NCBI GenBank assembly: GCA_964392985.1
Contig: CAYMSF010000004.1
Span: 1-64,000 of the forward strand
DNA: 64,000 nucleotides
From: CAYMSF01 sp964392985
Lineage (GTDB): Bacteria > Verrucomicrobiota > Lentisphaeria > Victivallales > Victivallaceae
Reading direction: 5' to 3'
The notes under the pieces are model-generated. The model worked only from the letters and a program-made list of their open reading frames with translations. It was not told the DNA's origin and ran no database searches. Position numbers and translations under genes: made by a program. This document shows, one piece after another, positions 18,494-26,965 of this stretch. How positions within the stretch are numbered: position 1 is the stretch's first letter; every line of letters begins with the position of its first letter.

Positions 18494-19768
18494 TCATTGT
18501 TTAATCAGCAAGGCAGCAAAGCCTCCATCATGGTGTATAGATGGTAATATTGTTCGCATAAACTTTATTTTAAAGTTGGGAAATTTGTTGCAGAATTCAA
18601 GAACTTGATTTTCATTTTCTTCCATTTCAATACTGCAAGTGCTGTATACTAACTGTCCGCGTGGCGTTTTTACCAATCTGGCGGCTGCGGAGAGTATATC
18701 TGACTGAATTTTTATTATTTCGTTAAAACTATCTCGACAAAATCGCCATAGCGCATCAGGACGGCGGCGGAAAACGCCGGTGTTTGAACAAGGCACATCT
18801 GCAATTACAATGTCAAAACTATTATCACCAAACGGTAAATTGTTTACCTCGCATGAAATTATTTCAGCATGGATATTATGCCGGTAAAAGTTTTCAGCGG
18901 TAAGAATCTGCCGGCGTGCCGATTTATCTGCTGCAACCATTCGTCCCGGACTTATAAGTCTTTCTGAAAGCAATATAAATTTACCACCTGGAGCAGCGCA
19001 AAGATCAATAACAGACTCCCCACCAGAAATTTCCGGAAGGTCAACCGCAACAGTTGTAGCAGGATCTTGAATATAAATTTTTCCTTTTTCAAGCCAATCC
19101 GTCCTGAAAAGTTTATCAAGATCGGTCGTGGAATAAAAATTCCAATGCCCAGATAAATCCTGGTTCATTATCCGACTGGCATTTACTTCATTCAATTCTT
19201 CAAGCGTCAGCGGATATTTTGCTCTAAAGGTGAATAGTGCAGGGGATTTAATCAGACTGGAAATCTCAACTGTTTGCTGTTCACCCCAACGTGACAGCCA
19301 ACGTTGACCAATTAATTCTGGAATGCTAAGTTTTTCCAGTAACGACAAGCGTGATTCAAAATGTTTGCTGCCAAGCAACAGAATATTTCTCAGTACAGCA
19401 TTAATAAATCCCGCAGGTTGAATTCCAAAACGGTTTTTCGAGGTGGCAACGGCAATATTCACCGCCGAGGCTTGAGCAATTCCTGTCTGAAACCAACTTT
19501 GAGTTAAAACTAACGCTATAATACGACGGTAACGAGGTTTAATTTTAGAAGTGACAGTTTCCTTAATTGAGAGGTCGATTAAGGGTTTATTTCTGAAATA
19601 GTTAAAAAGCAAATCAGTGACTGGTGGTCGCAATGAAATATCGGTAATATCATCAAGAAAATCGTCAAGACCAACTTTTTTAGTTTCGATCAGAGTTAAA
19701 CCTTCATCAGCGGTTAAAAGGATTTTACCAGCAGTGAATTCTACCGTTTTTTGCCTTGTTTTCGCCAT
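18494..19768 (-). CDS. rsmB: 16S rRNA (cytosine-C5) methyltransferase RsmB (Sun/Fmu)
   Basis: Methylates C967 of 16S rRNA in characterised homologues. The protein is 424 aa, close to the E. coli length of 429. An N-terminal NusB-like RNA-binding domain (about residues 40-150) precedes the Rossmann methyltransferase domain. SAM-binding segment: DLCAAPGGKF. The two family cysteines are seen in VADVPCSNTGVFRRRPD and YSTCSIEMEENE. The gene converges on the radical SAM gene with a 16-bp gap. It starts five bases after the stop of the upstream glycosyltransferase gene, so it is probably the third gene of an frr-GT-rsmB unit. Confidence 0.92.
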   Translation of the reverse strand: MAKTRQKTVEFTAGKILLTADEGLTLIETKKVGLDDFLDDITDISLRPPVTDLLFNYFRNKPLIDLSIKETVTSKIKPRYRRIIALVLTQSWFQTGIAQASAVNIAVATSKNRFGIQPAGFINAVLRNILLLGSKHFESRLSLLEKLSIPELIGQRWLSRWGEQQTVEISSLIKSPALFTFRAKYPLTLEELNEVNASRIMNQDLSGHWNFYSTTDLDKLFRTDWLEKGKIYIQDPATTVAVDLPEISGGESVIDLCAAPGGKFILLSERLISPGRMVAADKSARRQILTAENFYRHNIHAEIISCEVNNLPFGDNSFDIVIADVPCSNTGVFRRRPDALWRFCRDSFNEIIKIQSDILSAAARLVKTPRGQLVYSTCSIEMEENENQVLEFCNKFPNFKIKFMRTILPSIHHDGGFAALLIKQ

Positions 19769-19773
19769 TAGTG

Positions 19774-21756
19774 TTATCCGCGCCCGGTTATTTTATTATT
19801 CAGGAATATTCTGTCAGCGTTTTGTGGCATATTTTCCGGTGTTTTTACGTCGACTGGTTTTGTCGAGGGCAACAATTTTGGGGGAAGCCGCGGGTTTAAA
19901 TATAACCTCATAACAAATTCCCCATCTAAATTTTTGCCGCCAAAAAATGAGCGTGAATAATTTCTCTGGATGTCTATGTACGTAAAAATTTTAGTGTTAG
20001 CGTTCTCCAGAGTTATGGAAATAACAGGTTGGGTCAATGGTGCGATTTTATACTTTTGAGTTATAACGCCACTTTTGTCGAAAATTAACTCATGACGTTT
20101 ATTGTTTATTATAATGGTTGCAATACCTTGTTCTTCTGAAGCAAAAGTCAATTCCAGTTCATGTTCAGGTAATTTATTTAATAATTCGCTTGTAATAAAA
20201 AACCTCTTTTCTATCGTCGTTCCCTGAGTAAACTCTATTGGCTGCCAGCCCCCGAATGTGAATGGTCCATTGTCGAGATACATGTATGTCCCTTGCAATA
20301 ATTCAACATGAACACCTTCAGGGCGGGCAATTTTCATTATTGTTGACTCGAACGAGTTGCGATAGAAATCGTACGCTGGATAACAAATGAATACTGCTAT
20401 GATAACCGGAGGGAATATTACTTTGTAAGCGTGCATAACGTTGTATTTTCTCATCATAATAAACTTGTGCAAGATAAAACCAGTGCAAATTGCAAGCAAT
20501 GGTATTGCGGGAAGCCTGAAGCGGCAGAGAATATAGAATGCTGAAGTCGCCCCCCAGAATGAAATGATAAAGTAAAATAGTAACCACAATTTACGGTGTT
20601 TAAGGTTAATAATAAATCTAAAAAACAATATTGTTCCGGCTAGACCAAATGCAAAAATCAACCCGGTGGGCACTAGCGCAAAATATTGAAAAATCGAGCT
20701 CTGACGGCCTTCGCCGACAAATGAAATATTATTCGGGATTTCCTGATAGTTCCAGAACAGTAAAAGTTTTCTGAATGTAAGTTCAATGTATGCCAAAGGT
20801 TCAGCAGTTGCCCATTCAAAAATTCTGGATGGAACTGACTTAATTGCAGCGCCATTTGTCCATGCCGTATAAGTCGGAGGGTATTCCATCGGACCGGATT
20901 GAAGGTCCGGATTTCGTCCTCCTGGCGGTGCTTCGGGAGTATTCCCCAAAGCAAGTACTGCCCCTGATGCGGTTGATGGGCCACACAGTTTTCCGGATAT
21001 CATACTGTTACGGTATATAAAGGGTAACTGAGGAATAAAGACAAGAATGATAAAAATGACAACGATTACCAGTCCCCAGAAATAACGAGATAACGAAGAG
21101 CGATGGTTTATCCCGCATAATCCGGAGCGTGCAACAGAAGCAAAAATTATAACTAATATTCCTGGAATAAAGCACCATGCATTGCCGCGGGTCAAGATAG
21201 AACAACCGCAAATTAACGCCGCCAATCCCCAGTAAATCCATTGTCGGGTAAACAATGCATTTAAACAAAGGTATAGAATCAAGATAATCCAGAATACCTG
21301 CAAGGTTTCAATGAGCAAAAAAGGAGTATAAAGTATCAAGGCACTGGAGAATGCGACGAGAATCGCGGCAATAAAACCGGCAACACGACTATAGAGCATT
21401 GCTCCACATATCCCTGTCAAATATATTGTTAATGAACCGGCAATGGCCTGTATCAAGATAACCCACCATATAGATTCCCCCAATGTCATTTTTATCAGTG
21501 GCAAAAACATGGCATAATAAAAGGGCTGGAAATAAAATACACCGGAAAAATTGCCATTAACAATGTTGATTGCAAGGTTTTTATACACTGCCATATCCGT
21601 TACAGATGTCGGCATCATGACTTGGTTGAAACCATGATTAAAGTTTGCCAGTTGATAACTTACTAGCAGACGCAGCAAAAATCCTGCAATCGTCAATATA
21701 ATGAGAGAAATATAGAAATTATTTTTAATGAATTTCTGTAATGATAACAGTAACAT
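19774..21756 (-). CDS. Polytopic membrane glycosyltransferase of the GT39/PMT-like (ArnT-like) superfamily
   Basis: About 660 aa. The first two thirds are some 10-12 hydrophobic helices; the last ~200 residues form a predicted extracytoplasmic domain. The first loop carries TDMAVYKNLAINI, including the conserved acidic residue used by lipid-phosphate-sugar glycosyltransferases. The later SFWGATSAFYILCRFRLPAIPLL matches the end of the PMT_2-type membrane domain. It probably moves a sugar from a polyprenyl-phosphate donor to an envelope acceptor. The ATG at 21756 is chosen; an in-frame TTG at 21771 extends it by five codons but neither has a clear ribosome binding site. The C-terminal domain is unusual in length and may bind the acceptor. 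Confidence 0.75.
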   Translation of the reverse strand: MLLLSLQKFIKNNFYISLIILTIAGFLLRLLVSYQLANFNHGFNQVMMPTSVTDMAVYKNLAINIVNGNFSGVFYFQPFYYAMFLPLIKMTLGESIWWVILIQAIAGSLTIYLTGICGAMLYSRVAGFIAAILVAFSSALILYTPFLLIETLQVFWIILILYLCLNALFTRQWIYWGLAALICGCSILTRGNAWCFIPGILVIIFASVARSGLCGINHRSSLSRYFWGLVIVVIFIILVFIPQLPFIYRNSMISGKLCGPSTASGAVLALGNTPEAPPGGRNPDLQSGPMEYPPTYTAWTNGAAIKSVPSRIFEWATAEPLAYIELTFRKLLLFWNYQEIPNNISFVGEGRQSSIFQYFALVPTGLIFAFGLAGTILFFRFIINLKHRKLWLLFYFIISFWGATSAFYILCRFRLPAIPLLAICTGFILHKFIMMRKYNVMHAYKVIFPPVIIAVFICYPAYDFYRNSFESTIMKIARPEGVHVELLQGTYMYLDNGPFTFGGWQPIEFTQGTTIEKRFFITSELLNKLPEHELELTFASEEQGIATIIINNKRHELIFDKSGVITQKYKIAPLTQPVISITLENANTKIFTYIDIQRNYSRSFFGGKNLDGEFVMRLYLNPRLPPKLLPSTKPVDVKTPENMPQNADRIFLNNKITGRG

Positions 21757-21839
21757 CACTGATGCTTTCAAAATTAAAATGCAAAATCATATATATGTAC
21801 AAGAGTCATAAGGAGTATCAGAAACTGTCAGTAAGTTTT

Positions 21840-22406
21840 TTAGACGCTCATCAAGTCTTTTTCTTTTTTCTCCAGATCTTTATCGATGGCACTGATATAG
21901 CTGTCGGTCAATTTTTGAATATCGTCCAGCATTTGAGTCAGGTCATCCTCAGTAATAAGGCTATCCTTTTGAGCTTTTTTAGCAGCTTCGTTACCATCTC
22001 TCCGAATATTTCTTATGGCAATTTTGGCTTCTTCGGCACGGTGTTTTACCTGTTTAACTAATGAATTGCGTCTTTCTTCGCTAAGTTCAGGTATCGGCAG
22101 GCGAATAATTTTGCCATCACTTACAGGAGAAATTCCGAGATTTGAGGCAATAATGGCTTTTTCGACAGCGTGGATTGAACCACGATCCCAAGGCTGAACA
22201 ACAAGCATCCTTGGTTCGGGCACTGTGATTCCAGCAAGTTCTTTCAGCCGTGTCAGTGTTCCGTAATAGTCAACCATAATATTTTCTACTAATGCTGGTG
22301 AGGCTTTGCCGGTTCTTACTGCAGCAAAATCTTTTTCCATAGATTCTTCGGTTTTCATCATATGCTCTTCGATAAAATCCGTTAACTCACCAATTGATAC
22401 ATTCAT
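21840..22406 (-). CDS. frr: Ribosome recycling factor
   Basis: Splits post-termination ribosomes together with EF-G. The 188-aa length matches the family (about 185). Diagnostic segments are FAAVRTGKASPALVENI near the N-terminus, TRLKELAGITVPEPRMLVVQPWD, and the terminal three-helix-bundle motif VKHRAEEAKIAIRNIRRD. GGGAG lies eight bases before the ATG. The usual neighbours tsf and pyrH are not present; downstream are the glycosyltransferase and rsmB on the same strand. Confidence 0.98.
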   Translation of the reverse strand: MNVSIGELTDFIEEHMMKTEESMEKDFAAVRTGKASPALVENIMVDYYGTLTRLKELAGITVPEPRMLVVQPWDRGSIHAVEKAIIASNLGISPVSDGKIIRLPIPELSEERRNSLVKQVKHRAEEAKIAIRNIRRDGNEAAKKAQKDSLITEDDLTQMLDDIQKLTDSYISAIDKDLEKKEKDLMSV

Positions 22407-22880
22407 AACATCTCCCTTGTTAAATAATTATAGTATTGCGACGAGAATTAAAATGCTGTATGTAGTTATCAATAACACATAACAATACAAAAAATTAAAT
22501 TTTAATCAAATATCCGTTTGAGAATGTAAAACTACAGATAACAAAATTCAACTCTAAAACTAACCTTTTGTAAAAATTCTTCAGTTATATAAAAAGGTCT
22601 AGACAATATTTACATATATATAATAATCAGGCACGAAGCCGATATTCTTACTTTTGATATGTTGTATTGTTCAATATTCTTGAAGCCAATAAAGCAATAG
22701 CAATAGCGAGAGTGGAGAAATGACGGATATTGACTTTGGGGGTTTAGAATTGTGAGATTAGTTTTTGCAACGCATCTATTGACAAGTTTGTGGCATTACA
22801 ATTATAACTTTTTTATTTGCATTTTTATTTGATGCGGTTATTGTTGATAGTATTGACTCATAATTAATTAATGAGGTGCG
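22407..22880. other. Divergent intergenic region, frr / small membrane-anchored protein
   Basis: 474 bp, AT-rich, no convincing coding region on either strand. It should contain the frr promoter (left side) and a sigma-70-like promoter for the rightward gene, listed separately at 22779-22808. No hairpin with a T-tract or RNA gene was recognised. Confidence 0.45.
22779..22808 (+). promoter_or_regulatory. Sigma-70-like promoter
   Basis: A consensus -35 TTGACA at 22779-22784 is followed 18 bp later by TATAAC at 22803-22808. It points toward the small gene at 22881, giving a leader of roughly 65 nt. The match to the -35 consensus is exact; spacing is one above the optimum. Confidence 0.45.
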
Positions 22881-23192
22881 ATGATGAAAGTGTTATTATA
22901 TCTGATTATAATGGGCGTAGTGTTTTATTGTGGTTATATATTGTATCAGAAGATTTTTGTAAATGAGACTGCTACTGCAACAACGGAACAAACTGCAACT
23001 GCGTCAAGTACAACTCCCGCATCCCCCGCGTCGTCGACAGGATCAATTGCCACAGCCGCAGGGATAGTTGCCCCGGCAGATGCAACAGCGATAGTCTCTC
23101 AATCTACCAGTCGTGGTCCAGTCAGTCAGACTAAATTGATGCAGCGCGTAAAAAACATCAATGACCAGCATAATGCAACAGTAGCGAAGTAA
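22881..23192 (+). CDS. Small membrane-anchored hypothetical protein, Thr/Ala/Ser-rich
   Basis: 103 aa. One hydrophobic N-terminal helix (about residues 4-24, LLYLIIMGVVFYCGYILY) is followed by a low-complexity stretch rich in Thr, Ala and Ser (about 30-80) and a basic C-terminus. It looks like a membrane-anchored protein with a flexible exported tail. GAGGTG lies five bases before the double ATG (22881/22884), supporting real translation. No family recognised. It precedes the spermidine-synthase-like gene by 166 bp on the same strand. Confidence 0.6.
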   Translation: MMKVLLYLIIMGVVFYCGYILYQKIFVNETATATTEQTATASSTTPASPASSTGSIATAAGIVAPADATAIVSQSTSRGPVSQTKLMQRVKNINDQHNATVAK

Positions 23193-23358
23193 GACTGGTA
23201 AACCTTAAATCAGCGTTATTATAGACGATTACTGATAAAAAATATAGTTTGACTGGCTAGGTTATTGTGTCAAGTTAATTACGCAGTTCATTGCGGCAAC
23301 CCTCTATTCATCATATTTTCACTATGTACTTGATAATACTTTCAAAAGGTATCACGCA

Positions 23359-25659
23359 ATGGAATTGCGAGAAAAATTCTGTAAACGTTTAACTGTTGTA
23401 ATGCTCGGGGTTTTCAGCATTATCGCGCAAGTGTTCCTTTTTCGTGATTTTCTATTTTTCTTTGACGGTAATGAGATTGCTATAGGAGTGTTTTTATTCG
23501 GTTGGCTTGGCTGGATAGGAATCGGTGGATTTTTTTGGCGTGTTAGCGGATTATTACGTTATGCCGGCGCTTTTTTTATCTATCTGTTGATGCTCTATCC
23601 TCCAGCTTTCATTCTGCAGAAAAGTTTATTGTTCAATGCCCGCTGGATGTTCGGGGTACAAGAATTTGAGTTGATGGGATTATTCAGCATGATTGGCGGC
23701 GCGATATTGTTCTCGTTTCCAGTTAGTTTTCTGACAGGGTTATTGTTTGTCAGTGCTGTGGAATGGAAGACTAAATTGGGCGAAAATGTTGGAGTGATAT
23801 ACATATTGGAGGCGTTCGGTTCTGCTCTCGGTGCCTTGTTGGCGACGTTATTGATTTGCTACGGATGGGGGGATGAAACAATTTTCTTGTTCAGTTCTGC
23901 TATGTTATTTGGGGGCGCAGGATTGAATATATTCTGGAAGGAGGAACGAAAATCGCAGGCTCCATACTTTCTGGCATTATTAATTTCCGGAGCAACTATT
24001 GTCCTGTTAATGGATGGTTTTGGTGGCAGATGGTCTTACTGTAATGATTCAATGGCATGGCGTAGGGTTGTTAAATCCGGGACATATAAGGGGAGTTTTC
24101 AAACACCACAGGCTAAGTATCTTTACGGTAACGATAGTCATGGTTTTACAATATTATCTTTTGGAACTGCCTGTGACGCGTTAAACTATACTGAATCGGT
24201 AGTTTTAGACTTGGGGTTTAACTTGTCCCAAATGCCCGCCGCGAAAAAAGTTATGGTAATCGGGCAGGGTGGATTTGCGCTTAGCCGTGCATTCAGTATG
24301 TTGCCACAGGTAACAGACCTTATCTGGCTGGAAATTGACCATAATTACCCGGCAAAATTAATTTCGGTACTCCCTAATGAATTTCTACCTGTACCGGTGA
24401 AGATGCGGATACCCGGTAAAGATGTGATCCAATGGTTACGCCAACATCAAGTCCGCGAGTTTGATTTGATTATTGTTCGTTTGCCACCGCCTGATTTACT
24501 GGCATTAAGCCGTTATTACGGAATTGATTTTATTAAGTTGCTTCACGGTTCATTGCGACGAAACGGCGTGGTTAGTTTCGCCTTCGCTGGAGGAGAGAAT
24601 TACCTGAGTGAAGAGAGTTCAGGCGTTGGTGGTTTATTATTGAACAACCTGCAACGCGAATTTAGTAATATTATATTGCAACCGGGAGAAAAAAGCTGTT
24701 ATTACGCATCCGATGAACGTTGGATAACTGCTGATCCAGCATTGTTGGCATCAAGATTAGCCGGTTTACAAGGAGTATCCACAAACTTCCCGCTAACTTA
24801 TTTTGAAATTGCTTTTGACCCGCTGCGCGCAGAGCAGCAGATGGTGAAATATCGAAAAACAGGAGAAAAAATAGCACATATAGCTGTTGCCAATGGCATG
24901 GCAACATCGGCAGATTTCATTTTTACTGTGGCAGGAATTTTTAAAAAAATCAGCGGCAGATTAATTTCTCCTGTATTAATAATGGAATACAGTTCAAGAC
25001 TATGGTGGTGGTTTGTTGTGGCACTTTCCGCGGTAATGGTCGTTGTTAGTTTTTTAGGATTGAAATACCGTCAGCATCATGATTTGCCAGTTTTATGGAT
25101 TGAAACTGACAGGATGTTGGGGTATTTTAGTATTAATTGTTTAGTGTTTTTGGGTTCAGCAGCTATTATTTCGCTGAATATTTTACTGCTGACCGCTTTC
25201 CAAATTGTTTATGGCTCAGTATTTTTATATTTTGGATTGCTGGTTGCTGTGCTTATGATTGGGATGGTTGCCGGTGGAATATGTGCCGAACGATACCGGA
25301 TGATGAGCATGGTTGGCGGTAGTGTTTTGTTGCTGTTATTGGCGTTATCTTTACTGTTATTGTTACGACAACAACAGAGTTTTGTTGTTTATCCGGCGCT
25401 GAATTGGTGTATTGGTTGGATTGGCGGAATGTACTTACCGCGTGCCGCAAAGCTGTTGCGTCAAAGAGCTTGTGTACCGGGTCGCGCGGCTGCTTGGTTG
25501 TCGGCCTCAGATTATGCCGGTGGCGCTTGTGGCGGTTTGATTACCATGATTGTGTTGATACCGGTGTTCGGTGTTGCGGCAACGGCGTTACTGATAATGT
25601 ATCTGTCCGTTTTGCTGGTTTTTTTCCCGTTATTTATAAAATTGTTTTCTAAAAATTAA
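23359..25659 (+). CDS. Polytopic membrane protein with spermidine-synthase-like domain
   Basis: 766 aa: about six or seven N-terminal helices (1-225), a Rossmann-type spermidine synthase-like domain (about 270-480), then six or so further helices (about 545-765). The central domain has VMVIGQGGFALSRAF and LIWLEIDHNYP, the SAM/dcSAM-binding pattern. The usual catalytic Asp loop reads IIVRLPPPD, the form typical of large membrane-embedded homologues, so true aminopropyl transfer is doubtful. The next gene, 16 bp on, encodes an exported FMN-binding protein; the pairing suggests a joint membrane redox or transfer function. AAAAGG precedes the ATG by nine bases. Confidence 0.8.
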   Translation: MELREKFCKRLTVVMLGVFSIIAQVFLFRDFLFFFDGNEIAIGVFLFGWLGWIGIGGFFWRVSGLLRYAGAFFIYLLMLYPPAFILQKSLLFNARWMFGVQEFELMGLFSMIGGAILFSFPVSFLTGLLFVSAVEWKTKLGENVGVIYILEAFGSALGALLATLLICYGWGDETIFLFSSAMLFGGAGLNIFWKEERKSQAPYFLALLISGATIVLLMDGFGGRWSYCNDSMAWRRVVKSGTYKGSFQTPQAKYLYGNDSHGFTILSFGTACDALNYTESVVLDLGFNLSQMPAAKKVMVIGQGGFALSRAFSMLPQVTDLIWLEIDHNYPAKLISVLPNEFLPVPVKMRIPGKDVIQWLRQHQVREFDLIIVRLPPPDLLALSRYYGIDFIKLLHGSLRRNGVVSFAFAGGENYLSEESSGVGGLLLNNLQREFSNIILQPGEKSCYYASDERWITADPALLASRLAGLQGVSTNFPLTYFEIAFDPLRAEQQMVKYRKTGEKIAHIAVANGMATSADFIFTVAGIFKKISGRLISPVLIMEYSSRLWWWFVVALSAVMVVVSFLGLKYRQHHDLPVLWIETDRMLGYFSINCLVFLGSAAIISLNILLLTAFQIVYGSVFLYFGLLVAVLMIGMVAGGICAERYRMMSMVGGSVLLLLLALSLLLLLRQQQSFVVYPALNWCIGWIGGMYLPRAAKLLRQRACVPGRAAAWLSASDYAGGACGGLITMIVLIPVFGVAATALLIMYLSVLLVFFPLFIKLFSKN

Positions 25660-25675
25660 AAAAAGGATTGTGAAA

Positions 25676-26320
25676 ATGTTCAGAAATGTATTGTTTGTCG
25701 TTATAATGTTTGCAATGTCAGATTTGATGTTTGCTACGACGTCTCCCAATGCTTTGCAAAAAATTACCGGAGTGAAAGAGTATAAATACGAGCAGAAAAC
25801 TGCCGGTAAGATTAACTATTATGAAGTGAAAAAATCCGAAAATGATGTTGCTGGTTATATTTTTGATTCTGGTGGTTTGACGGATGAAATCTGCGGATAT
25901 GCTGGTCCGATGCGTTTGCTGATTTATGTCGATACGGTCGGAAATGTGAAAAATTTTCAAGTTAGCGATTCAACTGAGACACCAAAATACCTTGCCAAGG
26001 TGATGAATAACAAATCACGCTATATCGGTAAAAATATTTTTCAAGCCGATAAGGTTAAATTTGATGCTGTTACTGGTGCAACATATTCATCCAATGCAAT
26101 CGCCAAAATTCTTAAGCAGGCAGGAACCGCGTTTGCCGCATTGATTGCAGTGAACAAGAATGCAGTAACTGATAATGTTTCAACTAAAACGGAAACAACA
26201 GCGACCGATACTCCACCGTCACGCGAATCAAGAAAAATTGATACCGCAAAATATCAGTCAATGATAAAAGAAAATAAACTGTCGGATAAACCGGCCGTTT
26301 ACAATTCAGTAGAAAAATAG
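25676..26320 (+). CDS. Exported FMN-binding domain protein (NqrC/RnfG-type flavinylation)
   Basis: 214 aa. A Sec signal peptide (about 1-20, ending DLMFA) directs it outside the cytoplasm. The FMN-binding domain contains DAVTGATYSS, matching the D-x2-[ST]-G-A-T flavinylation motif; Thr136 should carry FMN via a phosphoester made by ApbE, which is not in this window. A Ser/Thr-rich C-terminal tail follows. AAGGA lies nine bases before the ATG at 25676; the GTG at 25670 would be too close. It lies directly downstream of the spermidine-synthase-like membrane protein, so the two likely work together. A hairpin follows at 26347. Confidence 0.83.
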   Translation: MFRNVLFVVIMFAMSDLMFATTSPNALQKITGVKEYKYEQKTAGKINYYEVKKSENDVAGYIFDSGGLTDEICGYAGPMRLLIYVDTVGNVKNFQVSDSTETPKYLAKVMNNKSRYIGKNIFQADKVKFDAVTGATYSSNAIAKILKQAGTAFAALIAVNKNAVTDNVSTKTETTATDTPPSRESRKIDTAKYQSMIKENKLSDKPAVYNSVEK

Positions 26321-26965
26321 CAGCAAATTGTATTTTAATTAACTGCAAACAATGTTTCGAGAACATTGTTTATTCCGAGATTTATATTCATAGCAAGAAT
26401 ATCCACATCAAACAGTTGTGGTATCCTCACGATGTCAGTTTCAAAGCAGTATAATGAGGACAACCGCCTTCTTTCAGCGTAACAAGTATGTTACCTTCAG
26501 GACAATCGTGCATGGTGGCGAAGTGTTCAAAGGCAACCAGAACAAATCCGTTAAGTATGCAAACTGTTTATGTTTCAGAGCAGTAAAAACGATTGATCTC
26601 ACAGAAACAAAGTTGCTTCATGATTTATTTGGACATTTTACCTGAATATTTACATCGAATCTAAAAGAAGTCCCCCGTGTCGAAAATTCAAGTACGTCTT
26701 AGTCAACAAAAAAATACTTGCAAATTCCTTCTCCCGAAACAATAAAATGTTTTGACAATATTATTGCAGAAAAACTTTCGGCAGGAGCTTTGTTTTGCTT
26801 GAACGCATAAAATTATTGATAAATCGTGATAATATTACAGTTTTACTTTTGCTAACTTTAATATTGAATATTAGATTAATAGTTTATAATTTTATTTTTA
26901 TATGGAAATTGATACATATCACTTAAATTTTTAACAATTGTGATGTTGCAAATCCGGTATTGAAT
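26321..26965. other. 645-bp stretch without a supported gene
   Basis: Begins with the hairpin at 26347-26371. A 75-codon plus-strand frame (26418-26645) lacks a ribosome binding site and any recognisable motif. On the minus strand of the same segment a short frame encodes HDCPEGNILVTLKEGGCPHY, which looks protein-like but is only about 41 codons between stops. The segment may be a decayed gene. The rest, to 26965, is very AT-rich and presumably holds the helicase promoter. Confidence 0.35.
26347..26371 (+). terminator. Hairpin terminator after the FMN-binding gene
   Basis: A perfect 10-bp stem, AAACAATGTT and AACATTGTTT, with a five-base loop TCGAG lies 27 bp after the stop codon. The 3' side runs into TTTATT, only a modest T-tract, so efficiency is uncertain. 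Confidence 0.55.

Noticed and set aside
26418..26645. 75-codon plus-strand ORF
   Set aside because: No ribosome binding site and no recognisable motif; reported only as part of a gene-poor region.
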